Positions 34,666-43,603 of a DNA stretch of 64,000 nt are shown one piece after another. Under the pieces are notes generated by a model. The model had not been told where the DNA came from. It made no database searches and worked only from the letters and a program-made list of their open reading frames with translations. Position 1 is the stretch's first letter; each line of letters begins with the position of its first letter. The stretch is taken from NCBI GenBank assembly GCA_964548365.1, contig CAZJRD010000002.1, positions 1 to 64,000 on the forward strand, given 5' to 3'. The translations under genes were made by a program, and so were the position numbers. The DNA is from B46-G9 sp964548365. GTDB lineage: Bacteria; Desulfobacterota; DSM-4660; Desulfatiglandales; Desulfatiglandaceae.

Positions 34666-35501
34666 AGCGGGTTTCAAAAAAGAAGAGAGACGTGCTCCAG
34701 CGTCAAACGGTCAGTCGAAAAAGGAAAGAGAGAAGACCCGCCTTGAGATTCGGAATGATCTGGTCGGTCTGTAAAGGGTGCCTCAAGGGGTTCGGAGCGG
34801 TGCTGGTGCTGGCACTCATTAGTCTATCGTTCCTGAGTGTTTACCACTATCTTGTCACCTCTCCGTATCTCAAGCTGGAACACGTAAAGGTGAAAGGGGC
34901 CCAGCAAGAGCTGAAAACAGAAATTTTGAAAACGGTCGCTCTTGAGCCCGGAGTGAGTCTCCTGGCCTTGAATCTTCAGGCGTTGAAGAAACAGCTGGAA
35001 GAACTTCGCTGGATTCGTTCTATCCAGCTCGAGCGGAGATTCCCCCATACACTGTTGATCAGGGTCGAAAAACAGGAACCAAGGGCGATCCTCGTCAGTG
35101 ACGGCATGTACTATCTCAACCGGTATGGAGAACCGTTTAAGAAAGTAGAAGCTTCTGAAGATGCCGATTTTCCCCTGGTAACGGGGCTCCGAACAAAGGG
35201 ACAAAGGGAAATAGATGAACTGCAGAAAGTTGCCCGGGTCATGGAAGAGCTTCGTGAAGAAAAGAATCCCTGGTCCCTCGCTGCCCTGGCGGAAATTCAT
35301 GTTGAAGATGAAAACCACTTTACGCTCTATTTTGAACACATGGATGCGGGGATCAGGGTGAGCGGAACAGCCCTTCGGAAAGAGGTTCAGGAATTGCGGC
35401 GAGTTGTCGCGCACCTGGCCCGCAGCGGAAGGATAGGTAAGGTGAGCACCATAGATTTTGGGTACAGGGGTGGAGCGGTTGTTTCTTTCAGGAAGGGGTA
35501 A
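34662..35501 (+). CDS. ftsQ: Cell division protein FtsQ
   Basis: 279 residues: a strongly basic cytoplasmic tail (1-40), one transmembrane helix (about 47-69), a POTRA domain (YLKLEHVKVKGAQQ onward) and a beta domain (LRWIRSIQLERRFPHTLLIRVEKQEP). Bitopic divisome protein linking FtsL/FtsB to the ring. It overlaps murB by 4 bases and precedes ftsA by 5, the classic ftsQ-ftsA-ftsZ order. Confidence 0.94.
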   Translation: MKRVSKKKRDVLQRQTVSRKRKERRPALRFGMIWSVCKGCLKGFGAVLVLALISLSFLSVYHYLVTSPYLKLEHVKVKGAQQELKTEILKTVALEPGVSLLALNLQALKKQLEELRWIRSIQLERRFPHTLLIRVEKQEPRAILVSDGMYYLNRYGEPFKKVEASEDADFPLVTGLRTKGQREIDELQKVARVMEELREEKNPWSLAALAEIHVEDENHFTLYFEHMDAGIRVSGTALRKEVQELRRVVAHLARSGRIGKVSTIDFGYRGGAVVSFRKG

Positions 35502-35506
35502 AAGAA

Positions 35507-36730
35507 ATGGCGAGTGAAATTATCGTGGGGCTGGATATAGGGACGACTAAGATTTGCGCTGTCGTCGGGGAGGTGTCTGGGGGGAATGTGGAGATAATAG
35601 GGATGGGAAGTCATCCATCGGAAGGGTTGAGAAAGGGGGTGGTCATCAATATCGAAAACACGGTGAACTCTATTAAGGAGGCCGTGGAAGAGGCGGAAAC
35701 CATGGCTGGATGTGAAATAAGCTCCGTGTATGCGGGAATTGCGGGAGGGCATATCAAGGGCTTCAACAGTCACGGGGTGATTGCGCTCAAAGAAAAAGAA
35801 GTTACAAAAAGGGATATCGAACGGGTCATCGAGGCGGCAAGTGCAGTGGCTATTCCCATGGATCGAGAGGTCATCCACACGCTCGTCCAGGAATACATTG
35901 TTGATGAGCAGGACGGAATCATGAACCCCTTAGGCATGTCGGGTGTACGGCTCGAGGCCAAAGTCCACATCGTAACAGGTGCGGTCACTTCCGCACAGAA
36001 TATCATCAAGTGCGCGAACCGGGCAGGGCTTGATGTGTGCGATATCGTTCTGGAGTCCCTGGCGTCCAGTGAGGCGGTACTTTCTTCGGAAGAACGCAAT
36101 CTGGGTGTTGCGCTGATCGACTTCGGCGGAGGCACGACCGATATGGCTGTTTTTTCAAGGGGGGCCATCAAGCACACGTCGGTTCTCGCCCTTGGTGGGG
36201 ATAACTTGACTTATGACATTGCAGTGGGCCTGCGGACTCCAAATGTGGAGGCGGAAAAGATCAAGATCAGGTACGGATGCGGTTTCTCTTCCCTCATTGG
36301 AAGAGAAGAGACTATTGAAGTGCCGGGCGTAGCAGGGAGGAAGGCCCGTGTTCTCTCCAGGCAGATCCTGGGAGAGATTCTGGAACCCAGGGTGGAAGAA
36401 ATCTTCACGCTTATTTACGGAGAACTGGTGCGTTCAGGGTACCATGAAAGGATCAGCTCAGGCGTAGTGGTGACCGGGGGATCAGCGGAGCTCCAGGGAA
36501 TTACCGAAATGTCGGAGCAGGTGTTCAACGCGCCGACGCGTATCGGGTTTCCAGAAGGTATGAGCGGCCTTGTGGAGGTAGTGAACAAACCCATGTACGC
36601 GACCGCTGTGGGACTCGTGCTCTATGGCGCGAAACAAAGCAAGGGCAGAAAAAAGTTTCGGATCAGGGATGGGAACATTTTCAACCGGGTGATGAGCAGA
36701 ATGAAGAAATGGTTTAAAGAGGCCATCTAA
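35507..36730 (+). CDS. ftsA: Cell division protein FtsA
   Basis: 407 residues, actin fold. Anchors FtsZ to the membrane. ATP-site motifs: GLDIGTTKICAVVG at 8-21, VALIDFGGGTTDMAVF in phosphate loop 2, and VVTGGSAELQG. The C-terminus ends with an amphipathic helix rich in Arg, Lys, Met, Phe and Trp (MSRMKKWFKEAI), the membrane-targeting sequence. Full length. The gap to ftsZ carries a tandem repeat. Confidence 0.96.
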   Translation: MASEIIVGLDIGTTKICAVVGEVSGGNVEIIGMGSHPSEGLRKGVVINIENTVNSIKEAVEEAETMAGCEISSVYAGIAGGHIKGFNSHGVIALKEKEVTKRDIERVIEAASAVAIPMDREVIHTLVQEYIVDEQDGIMNPLGMSGVRLEAKVHIVTGAVTSAQNIIKCANRAGLDVCDIVLESLASSEAVLSSEERNLGVALIDFGGGTTDMAVFSRGAIKHTSVLALGGDNLTYDIAVGLRTPNVEAEKIKIRYGCGFSSLIGREETIEVPGVAGRKARVLSRQILGEILEPRVEEIFTLIYGELVRSGYHERISSGVVVTGGSAELQGITEMSEQVFNAPTRIGFPEGMSGLVEVVNKPMYATAVGLVLYGAKQSKGRKKFRIRDGNIFNRVMSRMKKWFKEAI

Positions 36731-36731
36731 A

Positions 36732-36780
36732 CGGAAGGCGGAAGGCGGAAGGGGGAAGGAGGAAGGAGGAAAGCGGAAAA
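36732..36780. repeat. Heptanucleotide tandem repeat between ftsA and ftsZ
   Basis: Seven consecutive 7-base units of form (C/G/A)GGAAGG, the last two degenerate: CGGAAGG three times, GGGAAGG, AGGAAGG, AGGAAAG, CGGAAAA. It starts two bases after the ftsA stop. Pure purine-rich strand bias apart from the C bases. It contains several GGA/AGG ribosome-site-like cores without start codons. Confidence 0.85.
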
Positions 36781-36867
36781 AGGATAGGATGTTCAAGGAA
36801 CAATGAGCCCGAACACGTTTAAACAGGCAAGGAAGGTTGGTGCACTTCAACAAAGAGGAGGGACGAC

Positions 36868-38103
36868 ATGAAATTTGAGTTTATTGAAGAGAAGGAAACG
36901 TATCATGCCAAAATAAAGGTTGTTGGTGTGGGAGGAGCCGGTGGAAATGCCATCAATAACATGATAGTTTCAAAGTTGAAGGGGGTCGATTTTCTCGTGG
37001 CAAACACGGACAGTCAGGCCCTTGATCGTTCAGCATGTTCTGAGAAACTGCAGTTGGGTGCCTCCATCACAAAGGGGTTGGGAGCAGGGGCTGATCCTGA
37101 GCTGGGAAAGCTTTCGGCCGAGGAATCGGTGAGCGAGGTTCAGGAAAAAATGGAAGGCGCGGATATGGTTTTCATCACCGCGGGCATGGGTGGCGGAACC
37201 GGGACAGGCGCTTCCCCGGTGATTGCCAAAGAATGCAAGGAATCCGGCGCGTTGACCGTTGCAGTGGTGACCAAACCCTTCAAGTTCGAGGGAGACAAGC
37301 GGATGAAGAGGGCTATTGAGGGTATCGAAAAACTAAAACGGGACGTGGATACACTCATTGTCATCCCGAACGAGAGGCTGAAAGCCGTGGGAAGCCGGAG
37401 CACCACGTTCAAGGATCTTATCTCCAGGGCCGACAATGTGCTTCTGCATGCGGTGAAGGGCATTTCTGACCTCATTATGAGTACGGGGTTCATAAACCTG
37501 GATTTTGCCGATGTGAAAAAGGTTATGGAACAGATGGGCACCGCGATCATGGGCACCGGAAGGGCCGGAGGAGAGAACCGGGCGTCGGAGGCGGCGCAGA
37601 TGGCCGTGAACAGCCCTCTTCTCGAGGATATCTCCATTAGCGGGGCCCGTGGTCTCCTCATGAACATCACCGGACCTTCCGACATGACCATGGACGAAAT
37701 AGACGAAGCTTCCAGTTATATTAAGGAAGAAGTGCATCCCGATGCCGAGATTTTCTGGGGCGTTGTATTTGATGATTCACTGGGAGATGAGGTCCAGGTG
37801 ACGGTCATTGCCACGGGTATTGAAAAGGAATTCCCCCGGGAAATGGTACGTGATGTGGTGAATGATGTGGCGAGAAATGTGGTAAAAATAAGGGATATCA
37901 GTCCGGAAGAGGCAGAAGAAGGATGGACGGTGCGGATGAACGGCGTCAATCTGGATACCCCGACCTTCCAGAGAAAAGGAGGAGAACCGGTGCCGCCGGC
38001 CGGCAAGGAAGAGGCTCCCGCCGGCAGAAAGAATTTTCTGAACAAGAGTTTTTTCAAAGACCACCTAGACTATCCGACATTTCTCAGGGCCAAGGCCGAT
38101 TGA
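36868..38103 (+). CDS. ftsZ: Cell division GTPase FtsZ
   Basis: 411 residues. Tubulin-like GTPase forming the Z ring. GVGGAGGNAINNM near residue 20, tubulin signature GGGTGTG at 108-114, and the T7 loop with NLDFADVKKVM. A variable linker runs from about residue 320. The C-terminal peptide LDYPTFLRAKAD closely matches the FtsA/ZipA-binding tail. A strong ribosome site GAGGAGGG lies 5 bases upstream. The 137-base gap before it, with the heptamer repeat, is a plausible place for an internal promoter or mRNA processing site. Confidence 0.98.
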   Translation: MKFEFIEEKETYHAKIKVVGVGGAGGNAINNMIVSKLKGVDFLVANTDSQALDRSACSEKLQLGASITKGLGAGADPELGKLSAEESVSEVQEKMEGADMVFITAGMGGGTGTGASPVIAKECKESGALTVAVVTKPFKFEGDKRMKRAIEGIEKLKRDVDTLIVIPNERLKAVGSRSTTFKDLISRADNVLLHAVKGISDLIMSTGFINLDFADVKKVMEQMGTAIMGTGRAGGENRASEAAQMAVNSPLLEDISISGARGLLMNITGPSDMTMDEIDEASSYIKEEVHPDAEIFWGVVFDDSLGDEVQVTVIATGIEKEFPREMVRDVVNDVARNVVKIRDISPEEAEEGWTVRMNGVNLDTPTFQRKGGEPVPPAGKEEAPAGRKNFLNKSFFKDHLDYPTFLRAKAD

Positions 38104-38128
38104 TCGACACCCCGGGGAATAGTAGGAC

Positions 38129-39874
38129 ATGCGGGAAAGAATCATTGCCCTCTACCGGCGAAAGTTAGCTGCGGAGAGGGGTTTCATAAAAAAGGATTGG
38201 GGAGGAAAGAGTCTCTCTGTGGCACTTGCCTACCCCAATGCCTATGGCGTCGGCATGTCCAACCTGGGCTTCCAGGTCGTCTATGATCTCCTCAACCGGA
38301 GACCTGACGTGGTTGCGGAGCGTGTTTTCCTGCCTGAAGGTCAAGAAATGTCCCTCTACCTTCAGTCGGGAGGACCGCTTTTCTCCCTGGAATCCCAGAG
38401 ACCTGTCCGTGATTTTGATCTCCTGGCCTTTTCTATTTCATTTGAAAATGATTATCCCAATATCCTCCGGATACTGGAACTCTCCGGAATGGAGCTCCGT
38501 TCTGAAGAGCGGGGAGAAGAGAGCCCCTTTGTTCTGGGCGGCGGCATTACGGCCTTCCTCAACCCAGAACCCATTGCCCCATTCTTTGATTTTTTCCTGC
38601 TTGGTGAGGCAGAGACGAATCTTTCCCTGTTCATCGACCTTTTCATAGAATTCAACCACAAGGGATACCGGAAAGATGAATTCCTGAAGAACCTTACCAT
38701 TCGCATGGATTCCCTGTACGTCCCCTCTTTCTACCGCCCGGAATGCAACGAAGATGGGACCATACGTGTTTTTGAACCTGCTTTTCAGGGACTTCCCGAA
38801 AAGATTGCCGCACCCACCTTCGAGGCTTCAGGGACGGAAGTCCCCTGCTCAACAATTTTAACCCCGGACACCGAGTTCAATGACCGGGTCTTGGTAGAGC
38901 TGGGGAGAGGGTGTAGGCATGGTTGCCGTTTCTGTGCTGCCGGGTATGTGTACCGGCCCCCCCGCACCTATCCTGAAGAAGCCCTTCAGTCGCAGGTCAA
39001 AAAGGCCATGCATTCCGGAGGGCGAGTGGGGCTCCTGAGTGCTGCTGTATCGGACGTTCCTGGCATAGAGAACATAACCAGAAAAATATTGGAAACGGGG
39101 GGCCATTTTTCAGTTTCCTCCTTGCGGGCGGAGACAATTACCGCCGGAATGCTTGAGAATCTCCGGGCAAGCGGGCAGAGGACCATCGCCATAGCTCCGG
39201 AAGCGGGCACGGAGCGGCTTCGCAGGGTGATCAATAAACACCTGAGTGAAGAGCAGATCCTTGAAGCGGTTCGCCTCATTTCAACAACCTTTCCTTTCAA
39301 CCTGCGGCTCTATTTCCTCATAGGACTCCCCACGGAAACACAAGTTGATATTGCCGGGATCCAGGTGCTGGTGAAGAGAATTAAACACCGGATGATAAAG
39401 ACTTCTGCCAAGAGAGGGCAGATCGGACAGATCAGGTTGAGCGTCAACTGCTTTATCCCGAAACCATTTACCCCCTTTCAATGGTTTCCCCTGGAGGACG
39501 TAGAAGTGCTCAAGGAAAAACAGAGATGGCTGAAAAAGGCCCTTGTCAAAGAGGGCGGCGTTCAGGTCCATTTTGATCTTCCCAAGTGGGCATATGTCCA
39601 AACACTGCTTGCAAACGGGGACAGACGGGTGGCCTCCATGATTTTCGAGGCCCATCAAAACAAGGGGAACTGGAAAAAGGCCTTCCGGGTTTCCCAGATG
39701 AATCCCGATTTTTTTGTCTACCGTGAGCGAGGGTTGGACGAGGTGCTCCCATGGGATTTTATTGATCACGGGTTGTTGAAAAAACACCTGGTCCTGGAGC
39801 GCTCCCTGGCCCTCAAAGAGCAACAGTCAGAAGGGTGCCGGATCGGCGAATGCCACCGCTGCGGAATCTGCTGA
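38129..39874 (+). CDS. B12-binding-type radical SAM protein (TIGR03960-like)
   Basis: 581 residues. The N-terminal region (about 1-230: SLSVALAYPNAYGVGMSNLGFQ begins it) resembles the B12-binding-like domain of the TIGR03960 group. The radical SAM core follows with the cluster motif C262-x3-C266-x2-C269 (GCRHGCRFC) and GLPTETQVDI. It ends in a Cys-rich tail (CRIGECHRCGIC) that may hold another cluster. In many genomes this family is fused to, or next to, a TIGR03936 protein; neither is present here. The reaction is not established for the family. It lies 25 bases after ftsZ and may be co-transcribed with the dcw cluster. Confidence 0.85.
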   Translation: MRERIIALYRRKLAAERGFIKKDWGGKSLSVALAYPNAYGVGMSNLGFQVVYDLLNRRPDVVAERVFLPEGQEMSLYLQSGGPLFSLESQRPVRDFDLLAFSISFENDYPNILRILELSGMELRSEERGEESPFVLGGGITAFLNPEPIAPFFDFFLLGEAETNLSLFIDLFIEFNHKGYRKDEFLKNLTIRMDSLYVPSFYRPECNEDGTIRVFEPAFQGLPEKIAAPTFEASGTEVPCSTILTPDTEFNDRVLVELGRGCRHGCRFCAAGYVYRPPRTYPEEALQSQVKKAMHSGGRVGLLSAAVSDVPGIENITRKILETGGHFSVSSLRAETITAGMLENLRASGQRTIAIAPEAGTERLRRVINKHLSEEQILEAVRLISTTFPFNLRLYFLIGLPTETQVDIAGIQVLVKRIKHRMIKTSAKRGQIGQIRLSVNCFIPKPFTPFQWFPLEDVEVLKEKQRWLKKALVKEGGVQVHFDLPKWAYVQTLLANGDRRVASMIFEAHQNKGNWKKAFRVSQMNPDFFVYRERGLDEVLPWDFIDHGLLKKHLVLERSLALKEQQSEGCRIGECHRCGIC

Positions 39875-40026
39875 AGCGAACTATTGACTCTGCGGGAAAA
39901 TTGGATTAGCCTCTATTAAGCTCTAAGAAATTCGGTCCCCAGGACCTTAATTACTGTGGAGATACGCGAATAATCAGGCCCTCTCTGGGAGCGGGTTCAT
40001 TATTAAAAAGGGTAGATGGAAATTCG

Positions 40027-40911
40027 ATGAAAAGGCAACCAATGATCGTCGCGCAACTGGTGCATATTTCAGGGCCCCTCAAGGGTGAGATCCAGGAATT
40101 CTCCGAATCGGAAATTGTCATCGGCAGACACCCATCTTGCATTGTCCGGTTTCCGGCCGACCTGGTGCTCATTTCCCGGAATCATGCCAGGATAGTCAGA
40201 GAGGGTAATACCTTCAGACTGATGGATTCAAGCACGAACGGGACCTTTGTGAACGGGAAACGGATCACGGAAGCGCTCCTGAAAAACGGAGACGTGATCA
40301 CCCTTGGTGAAGGGGGCCCGAAATTCAGTTTCTTGAGCGAAGTGAAAGAGGGTGCAGTAGCGCCCGAGGTTCATGAAGCCCCGCCATCACCAGGAATGGA
40401 AGCGCCTCCTGCCCCACCTCCACCTGAAGAGGCACCGGCAAGAAAGCCGGAGAGTGGAACAGGAAAAGTGGTCCGCGAACAGAGAGAAGTCCCCCTGGTG
40501 ATTCAATATGGACCCACCTTGAGGTCTTTCAAGGTGGTGCCCGTCACTATTGGAAAGAATCCTTCCTGCGAGGTGGTCTTGGATCATCCAGCACTTCTGG
40601 ACCGGCATGCTGAATTCTTTTTTTCCGGTGAACAATACTGGATCAGGGACCTCACCGGCGCTAACATGGTGCAGGTAAACCGCGCCCCGGTAGGATCCAC
40701 GGGGCTTCCGGTGAACATGAATGATGAAGTGCTTCTTGGCCCGGAAGGTCCTGGTTTTCGATTTCTTGGACAAGGCCGATTCGTGGAACTTGAACTTCAC
40801 CCTGAAGAGAAACCGCCCGAGCAAGCTCAAGCCGAAAACAGGCCTGCCAATGAGGAGGCGAGGCCGCCCCGGGATCGAAAGTCTCTTTTCAAGAAATACT
40901 TTCGTCACTAG
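40027..40911 (+). CDS. Double FHA-domain protein
   Basis: 294 residues with two forkhead-associated phosphothreonine-binding domains joined by a Pro/Glu-rich linker (about 115-155). The first (about 28-95) has all key parts: GRHPSC (33-38), ISRNHA (49-54) and TNGTFVNG (70-77). The second (about 165-245) has IGKNPSC and DRHAEF, but its NGT loop reads GANMVQVNR and may bind weakly or not at all. The C-terminus is charged. FHA proteins pair with Ser/Thr kinases to trigger T6SS assembly in Pseudomonas. A kinase gene lies 5.4 kb away and the sheath-like gene follows directly, so a similar switch is plausible. Confidence 0.88.
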   Translation: MKRQPMIVAQLVHISGPLKGEIQEFSESEIVIGRHPSCIVRFPADLVLISRNHARIVREGNTFRLMDSSTNGTFVNGKRITEALLKNGDVITLGEGGPKFSFLSEVKEGAVAPEVHEAPPSPGMEAPPAPPPPEEAPARKPESGTGKVVREQREVPLVIQYGPTLRSFKVVPVTIGKNPSCEVVLDHPALLDRHAEFFFSGEQYWIRDLTGANMVQVNRAPVGSTGLPVNMNDEVLLGPEGPGFRFLGQGRFVELELHPEEKPPEQAQAENRPANEEARPPRDRKSLFKKYFRH

Positions 40912-40948
40912 TTTGTAAGACATCCTCGCCCGCAAAGAGAGGTCCGTC

Positions 40949-42526
40949 ATGGAATACCCTTCTTTCCCCTTCAGCATCTTGGTAATAGCACCGTTTACGG
41001 GTCGTGATGCGGGCAAGTGGACCCAGGGTCCTATCAGTGTGAGTGCGGACAATTTGGACCAAGTGATCGCTGATTTTGCTCTTTCCATTGATATAGCCGT
41101 CCCCAAAGATGTTGCCCCCGGTGGCATTCTGACCTTTCCTCTCGGCGGGCGAAAGGATTTCCACCCCGGCAATCTTCTCCTTACCAATGGGTATCTGAAG
41201 AATATCTTTGAAGCGAGGCAGTTTGTGCTGGATGCCCCCTCAAATGGTTTAGGTCACGCAGAGATTGTGGAGCGCATCAAGAAATGGGAAAACCTCCCCC
41301 CCCTGCGTATCCCTGATGCCACAGAAAAAGCAGGCAGAAAAGAGGGCAATACCATTGACGAGATTCTCAACATGGTTTCCCTCCCGGAGGAACAGACGGG
41401 CCATCCCGGCCAGAGGGCAGGACTGGTTGATCAGTTGGATGCAGCTCTCAGCCATATCCTGGAACTGGTCTTTCAGGATGAGGGATTCAGGGGCCTTGAG
41501 GGGACCTGGTCGGGTCTTCAATTCCTTCTCGCCAGGGCCGGGAAAGGGATCTCACGTGGAGATATAGCGGTGAAGATTCTTCCCTGTTCACCGCAGATCC
41601 TTGAAGAGACCCTCGATGGGATTCTGCTCGATATGATCCGGGAAATCCCATCCCTGATCGTCGTGGATCTGCCGTTTGACAGCTCATCGCACGGGATTTC
41701 CCTCTTTGAGAAACTCGGGGAAGTAGCAGAGACATTACTCGTCCCTGTCCTGGGATGGATAGGCCCTGAGTTCTTTCATATTGGTTCCTGGGACGATTTG
41801 AAGACACTCTCCTACCTGCCGCACCACCTTGAAAGGCCGGAGTTTGCAAAATGGCAGAAACTGCGAGAGAGCACAGCCGGCAGGTGGGTGGGAGTGACGT
41901 GTAATCGCTTCCTGGAGAGATCCTCCTATGGGAGTGAGTATCAGGAAGGCCCGGTTTTTTTCCATGAGTCGTTAATTCCCTGGCGAAGCCCCGTATGGGC
42001 GGTTGCTGCTCTCATGTGCCGGAGTCAACTGGAGGTTGGCTGGCCCTCCCGCTTCAGTGAATGGAAGAGATTCAACCTGGAAGATCTGGCACTCCAGGAG
42101 AGAGGCACGAAAAGGTATTACGCAACGGAAGCCGCTTTAGGTGAAGACCGAATAGACCAGATGATTGCAAGCGGCCTGATTCCCTTGATCTCGTTCAAGA
42201 ACAAGGATATGGTATTTGTGGCCGGAGATCCAACCATATCCGGCGGTTCACTTTCTTTTCAGCTCGTTCTCAGCAGGGTCGTCCAGTTTGCCATCTGGTG
42301 TAAAGAGAAGTTCGGGAAGGATCTCAGTGCGGCAGATCTCCAGGCAAAACTGCAATCCGCGCTTTCCCGGTTCTGGGAAAAGACAGGGCATCTGCCGCCG
42401 GAAGATGTTCGTATCTCGGTAGAAAAGCCCGATCCGGCCGGGCCTGCCTCTGTAGGGATGGTGATCACGCCGCAACCTGCGATTCTTCCTTCCCGGGAGG
42501 TTGTGGAATTCCATTTTGACTGGTAG
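40949..42526 (+). CDS. TssB-TssC-like contractile sheath fusion protein
   Basis: 525 residues. The N-terminal part (about 7-95) follows the TssB pattern: FSILVIAPFTGRD, a NLDQVI helix, then DFHPGNLL and an EARQFVLDAP helix. From about 155 on it follows TssC: LDAALSHILELVFQDEGFRGLEGTWSGLQFLLARA is the TssC-like core entry, then alternating strands to residue 500. TssB and TssC are usually separate genes and interlock to form the T6SS tail sheath. A single chain carrying both is unusual. A good ribosome site (AGAGAGG) precedes the ATG. Located after the FHA gene, 19 kb from clpV. Alternatives: a TssC paralogue with a private N-terminus, or a sheath-like regulator. Confidence 0.6.
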   Translation: MEYPSFPFSILVIAPFTGRDAGKWTQGPISVSADNLDQVIADFALSIDIAVPKDVAPGGILTFPLGGRKDFHPGNLLLTNGYLKNIFEARQFVLDAPSNGLGHAEIVERIKKWENLPPLRIPDATEKAGRKEGNTIDEILNMVSLPEEQTGHPGQRAGLVDQLDAALSHILELVFQDEGFRGLEGTWSGLQFLLARAGKGISRGDIAVKILPCSPQILEETLDGILLDMIREIPSLIVVDLPFDSSSHGISLFEKLGEVAETLLVPVLGWIGPEFFHIGSWDDLKTLSYLPHHLERPEFAKWQKLRESTAGRWVGVTCNRFLERSSYGSEYQEGPVFFHESLIPWRSPVWAVAALMCRSQLEVGWPSRFSEWKRFNLEDLALQERGTKRYYATEAALGEDRIDQMIASGLIPLISFKNKDMVFVAGDPTISGGSLSFQLVLSRVVQFAIWCKEKFGKDLSAADLQAKLQSALSRFWEKTGHLPPEDVRISVEKPDPAGPASVGMVITPQPAILPSREVVEFHFDW

Positions 42527-42535
42527 TCCGGGTTT

Positions 42536-43603
42536 TTATTGCATGCCATTGAGGTTCTTGAGCATGGTGCGGGCTTTCTTGAGGTCTGCACGTGCCTTGG
42601 CGTGTTCCGGGTTCAAACGAAGCGTGATCTCCCATTCGAAAATGGCTTTCGCCAGATTCTCATCCACAAAATACTGTGCTCCTTTTTTGTAATGGTAGTC
42701 AGCCCTCACGCGGAGTTGGTTCCTGATCCTTCTGATATAATCTGAAGTCTTTTCATAATCGCTGTTTACCATCCCGAAGAGTTTCATGGCTTCAGGAAGG
42801 CGCCCGGAATGGAATGCATCCATCGCCAACGCATAATAGGAAGCGTTTATGACCTTTCTGGCAGCCGAAGAAGGTCCGTAGGCGACAATGTTTTCGGCCA
42901 GGGAAATCGCCTCCCGGTATTTTCCTGCCTTGAAAAGGGATTGCGCCTCCTGGACCAATGTCTTGGCGGGTGCCTTTTTTGGAGAGGGAGCAGGCTCTAA
43001 GATGGGGAGTTCGAGGAGATCACCTGGTTTCATTGCGTCTGTGTCTCCTGAGTTGTTGAAGTACGCCACCAGGAACTTTTTCTCCTGATCGCGGTAAAGC
43101 TTTCTGGCTACGGATACGGGGGTATCTCCTTTTTGTATTCGATAAGTAATAAAATCAGGCGGACTGAGTTTGTCTTCCAGATAATCAAGAGCCATCATGT
43201 GATCCGGGTTGTAGAAAAGGGCCATGAGAAAATCGTTCTGTGCAGCGCCGGTTTCCTTTTTGTTGAAGTACGCTACCCCTTTCACATAGCTCTGTTCCGC
43301 GTCCTTTTCCAGGGTTGATCGCAGCCGTGCCGTGTTTGCTGCAGCTTCCCGGTCACCGGGCCTAAAACTCTCCACGATGTGCCAGCACAGAGAAGCCAAG
43401 GGAAGATTCCCGCTTTTTTCGTACTGTCTTGCCCTGGTGCGGTATGTCAGGGGAACCGCCCGAAAAGGGTCTTTCAGGACGACGGGTGTTTCCGGGGGAG
43501 GCGGGGCGGTTGCGCATGCCTGGAACAGGAGTATGCCCAGAAAAGGGAGCATCGGCAAGGGGAGTCGAGCAGTAAAATGGCGTCTATGGCGTCTGTGATT
43601 CAT
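42536..43603 (-). CDS. LysM and TPR lipoprotein
   Basis: 355 residues: a signal peptide with lipobox-like FQAC (Cys 30), an N-terminal TPR-like part, one LysM peptidoglycan-binding motif in the middle (YRIQKGDTPVSVARKLYRDQ onward, ending LLELPIL), and C-terminal TPR repeats (two, ending with a typical LNPEHAKARADLKKA). It is probably a periplasm-facing scaffold bound to the wall. The start overlaps the stop of the polysaccharide deacetylase by 4 bases, so they are coupled. It converges on the sheath-like gene with 9 bases between. Confidence 0.82.
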   Translation of the reverse strand: MNHRRHRRHFTARLPLPMLPFLGILLFQACATAPPPPETPVVLKDPFRAVPLTYRTRARQYEKSGNLPLASLCWHIVESFRPGDREAAANTARLRSTLEKDAEQSYVKGVAYFNKKETGAAQNDFLMALFYNPDHMMALDYLEDKLSPPDFITYRIQKGDTPVSVARKLYRDQEKKFLVAYFNNSGDTDAMKPGDLLELPILEPAPSPKKAPAKTLVQEAQSLFKAGKYREAISLAENIVAYGPSSAARKVINASYYALAMDAFHSGRLPEAMKLFGMVNSDYEKTSDYIRRIRNQLRVRADYHYKKGAQYFVDENLAKAIFEWEITLRLNPEHAKARADLKKARTMLKNLNGMQ

